53,469 bases of DNA from positions 1-53,469 of the forward strand of contig DGRV01000036.1 in assembly GCA_002391225.1 (NCBI GenBank). Reading direction: 5' to 3'. This stretch comes from Christensenella sp. UBA4379 (GTDB taxonomy: Bacteria > Bacillota > Clostridia > Christensenellales > Aristaeellaceae). Of this stretch, positions 52,269 through 53,469 are shown piece after piece (within the stretch, counting starts at the first letter, position 1; every line of letters starts with the position of its first letter). Below the pieces are notes generated by a model. It did no database searches and was not told the DNA's origin. It saw only the letters and a list, made by a program, of their open reading frames with translations. Both the position numbers and the translations under genes were made by a program.

Positions 52269-53469
52269 ATGGAAATTTATCGCTCACATGTGTTGGTCTG
52301 CGGCGGCACCGGCTGTTCTTCTTCCGGCTCTGCCAAACTGATCGACCGCTTTAACGAGAAGATCAAGGAAAACGGCCTTGAAAAAGAAGTCAAGGTCATC
52401 CGCACGGGCTGCTTTGGTCTGTGCGAAGCCGGCCCGGTCGTCATCGTATATCCGGACGGCACCTTCTACAGCCGCATCAAGGAAGAGAACGTTGACGAGA
52501 TCGTGACGGAGCACCTGCTCAAGGGCCGCAAGGTCGAGCACCTGGTCTATACCGACCACGCCACGCACGAGCAGAACGCCAACAAATCTCTGGAAGATAT
52601 CAGCTTCTACAAGCACCAGACCCGTATCGCCCTGCGCAACTGCGGCGTGATCGACCCGGAAAACATCGATGAATACATCGCGTTTGACGGCTACCGCGCC
52701 CTGGAAAAGGCCCTGACTCAGATGACCCGCGAGCAGGTCATCGAAGAAGTCCTGGCTTCCGGTCTGCGCGGCCGCGGCGGCGGCGGCTTCCCCACCGGCC
52801 TCAAGTGGAAGTTCGCCTACGGCGACGGCAAACTTGACAAGCAGAAGTACGTCGCCTGCAACGCCGACGAAGGCGACCCCGGCGCTTTCATGGACCGCTC
52901 CATCCTGGAGGGCGACCCGCACAGCGTCATCGAGGCGATGACCATCGCCGGCTACGCCATCGGCGCTACCGAAGGGTATATCTACGTCCGCGCCGAGTAT
53001 CCCATCGCCGTCAAGCGTCTGAAGGTCGCCATCGGCCAGGCCAAGGAATACGGCCTGCTGGGCAAGAACATCTTCGAGACCGGCTTTGATTTTGATCTGC
53101 ACATCCGTCTGGGCGCCGGCGCCTTCGTGTGCGGCGAGGAAACCGCTCTGATGACCTCCATCGAAGGCCACCGCGGCGAGCCCCGTCCCCGTCCTCCGTT
53201 CCCGGCCGTCAAGGGCCTCTTCGGTCAGCCGACGATGCTCAACAACGTGGAAACCTATGCGAACATCCCGCAGATCATTCTGAAGGGCGCGTCCTGGTTC
53301 AGCGCCATGGGTACGGAAAAGTCCAAGGGCACCAAGGTGTTCGCCCTGGGCGGCAAGATCAACCACACGGGCCTGGTGGAGATCCCCATGGGCACCACCC
53401 TGCGTGAAATCGTCGAAGACATCGGCGGCGGCGTTCCCAACGGCAAAAAGTTCAAGGCGGCTCAGACCG
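52269..53469 (+). CDS. hndC: NuoF/HndC-type flavoprotein subunit (cut by right edge)
   Basis: The frame is open to the last base, giving 400 residues of a protein usually about 600 long. An N-terminal [2Fe-2S] domain has CGGTGCSSSGS (Cys11, Cys16) and TGCFGLC. The FMN/NADH domain carries GLRGRGGGGFPTGLKW and NADEGDPGAFMDRS. The SLBB and C-terminal iron-sulfur parts are starting or off-window. ATG at 52269 follows AAGGAG. A catalytic [FeFe] hydrogenase subunit is expected just downstream. Confidence 0.9.
   Translation, partial: MEIYRSHVLVCGGTGCSSSGSAKLIDRFNEKIKENGLEKEVKVIRTGCFGLCEAGPVVIVYPDGTFYSRIKEENVDEIVTEHLLKGRKVEHLVYTDHATHEQNANKSLEDISFYKHQTRIALRNCGVIDPENIDEYIAFDGYRALEKALTQMTREQVIEEVLASGLRGRGGGGFPTGLKWKFAYGDGKLDKQKYVACNADEGDPGAFMDRSILEGDPHSVIEAMTIAGYAIGATEGYIYVRAEYPIAVKRLKVAIGQAKEYGLLGKNIFETGFDFDLHIRLGAGAFVCGEETALMTSIEGHRGEPRPRPPFPAVKGLFGQPTMLNNVETYANIPQIILKGASWFSAMGTEKSKGTKVFALGGKINHTGLVEIPMGTTLREIVEDIGGGVPNGKKFKAAQT

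Overview
The window is a gene-dense piece of a high-GC bacterial chromosome, most likely a fermentative gut or rumen Clostridia (Bacillota). The taxonomic guess is inference. It rests on a YabN-type MazG next to HU, PlsY, VanW and GerMN proteins, a [FeFe]-hydrogenase-type HndA/HndB/HndC gene start, glycoside hydrolases of plant-fibre type, and strong Shine-Dalgarno sites with frequent GTG and TTG starts. I see no tRNA, rRNA, insertion sequence, prophage or CRISPR array.

Region 1 (1-11285) is an aldarate (D-glucarate/galactarate) catabolic cluster on the + strand. In order it holds the tail of a LarA-like isomerase, a DapA-family aldolase, an AEC transporter, tartronate semialdehyde reductase (GarR), glycerate kinase (GarK), glucarate dehydratase (GudD), galactarate dehydratase (GarD), a GltD-like Fe-S flavoprotein, a DUF362 protein, a second AEC transporter and a DNPH1-like nucleotide hydrolase. 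The predicted flow is aldarate to 5-keto-4-deoxyglucarate (GudD/GarD), to pyruvate plus tartronate semialdehyde (DapA-type aldolase standing in for GarL), to glycerate (GarR), to 2-phosphoglycerate (GarK). Two structured intercistronic hairpins lie in it.

Region 2 (11305-20351) is mostly on the - strand: a DUF4332 protein, the TrkA/TrkH potassium pair, and an mnmG-mazG-HU block. A + strand esterase/ATP-grasp pair of unknown function sits between them.

Region 3 (20560-24370) holds GH10, an AEC transporter and a frameshifted GH9. None has a visible signal peptide, which suggests intracellular oligosaccharide breakdown. Region 4 (24632-39135) is housekeeping: FtsH, VanW protein, Der, PlsY, an ABC exporter, a GyrA/ParC-like topoisomerase subunit, a MATE pump, a transglutaminase-like protein, and the ACT/PFL pair.

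The most striking non-coding element follows at about 39134-39440. It is a large multi-branched RNA candidate closed by two long helices and ended by a terminator hairpin.

Region 5 (39452-47729) holds ApbE, an aldose epimerase, a GT-C-like membrane protein coupled to a double-GerMN protein, and an ECF sigma / fused zinc-finger-DUF4349 anti-sigma / SIMPL operon with a textbook ECF autoregulatory promoter. Region 6 (47860-51157) is galE, GH5, an unknown small protein and a CpsB-type PHP phosphatase. Region 7 (51361 to the right edge) is the start of an NADH-linked electron-bifurcating hydrogenase operon, cut by the window edge.
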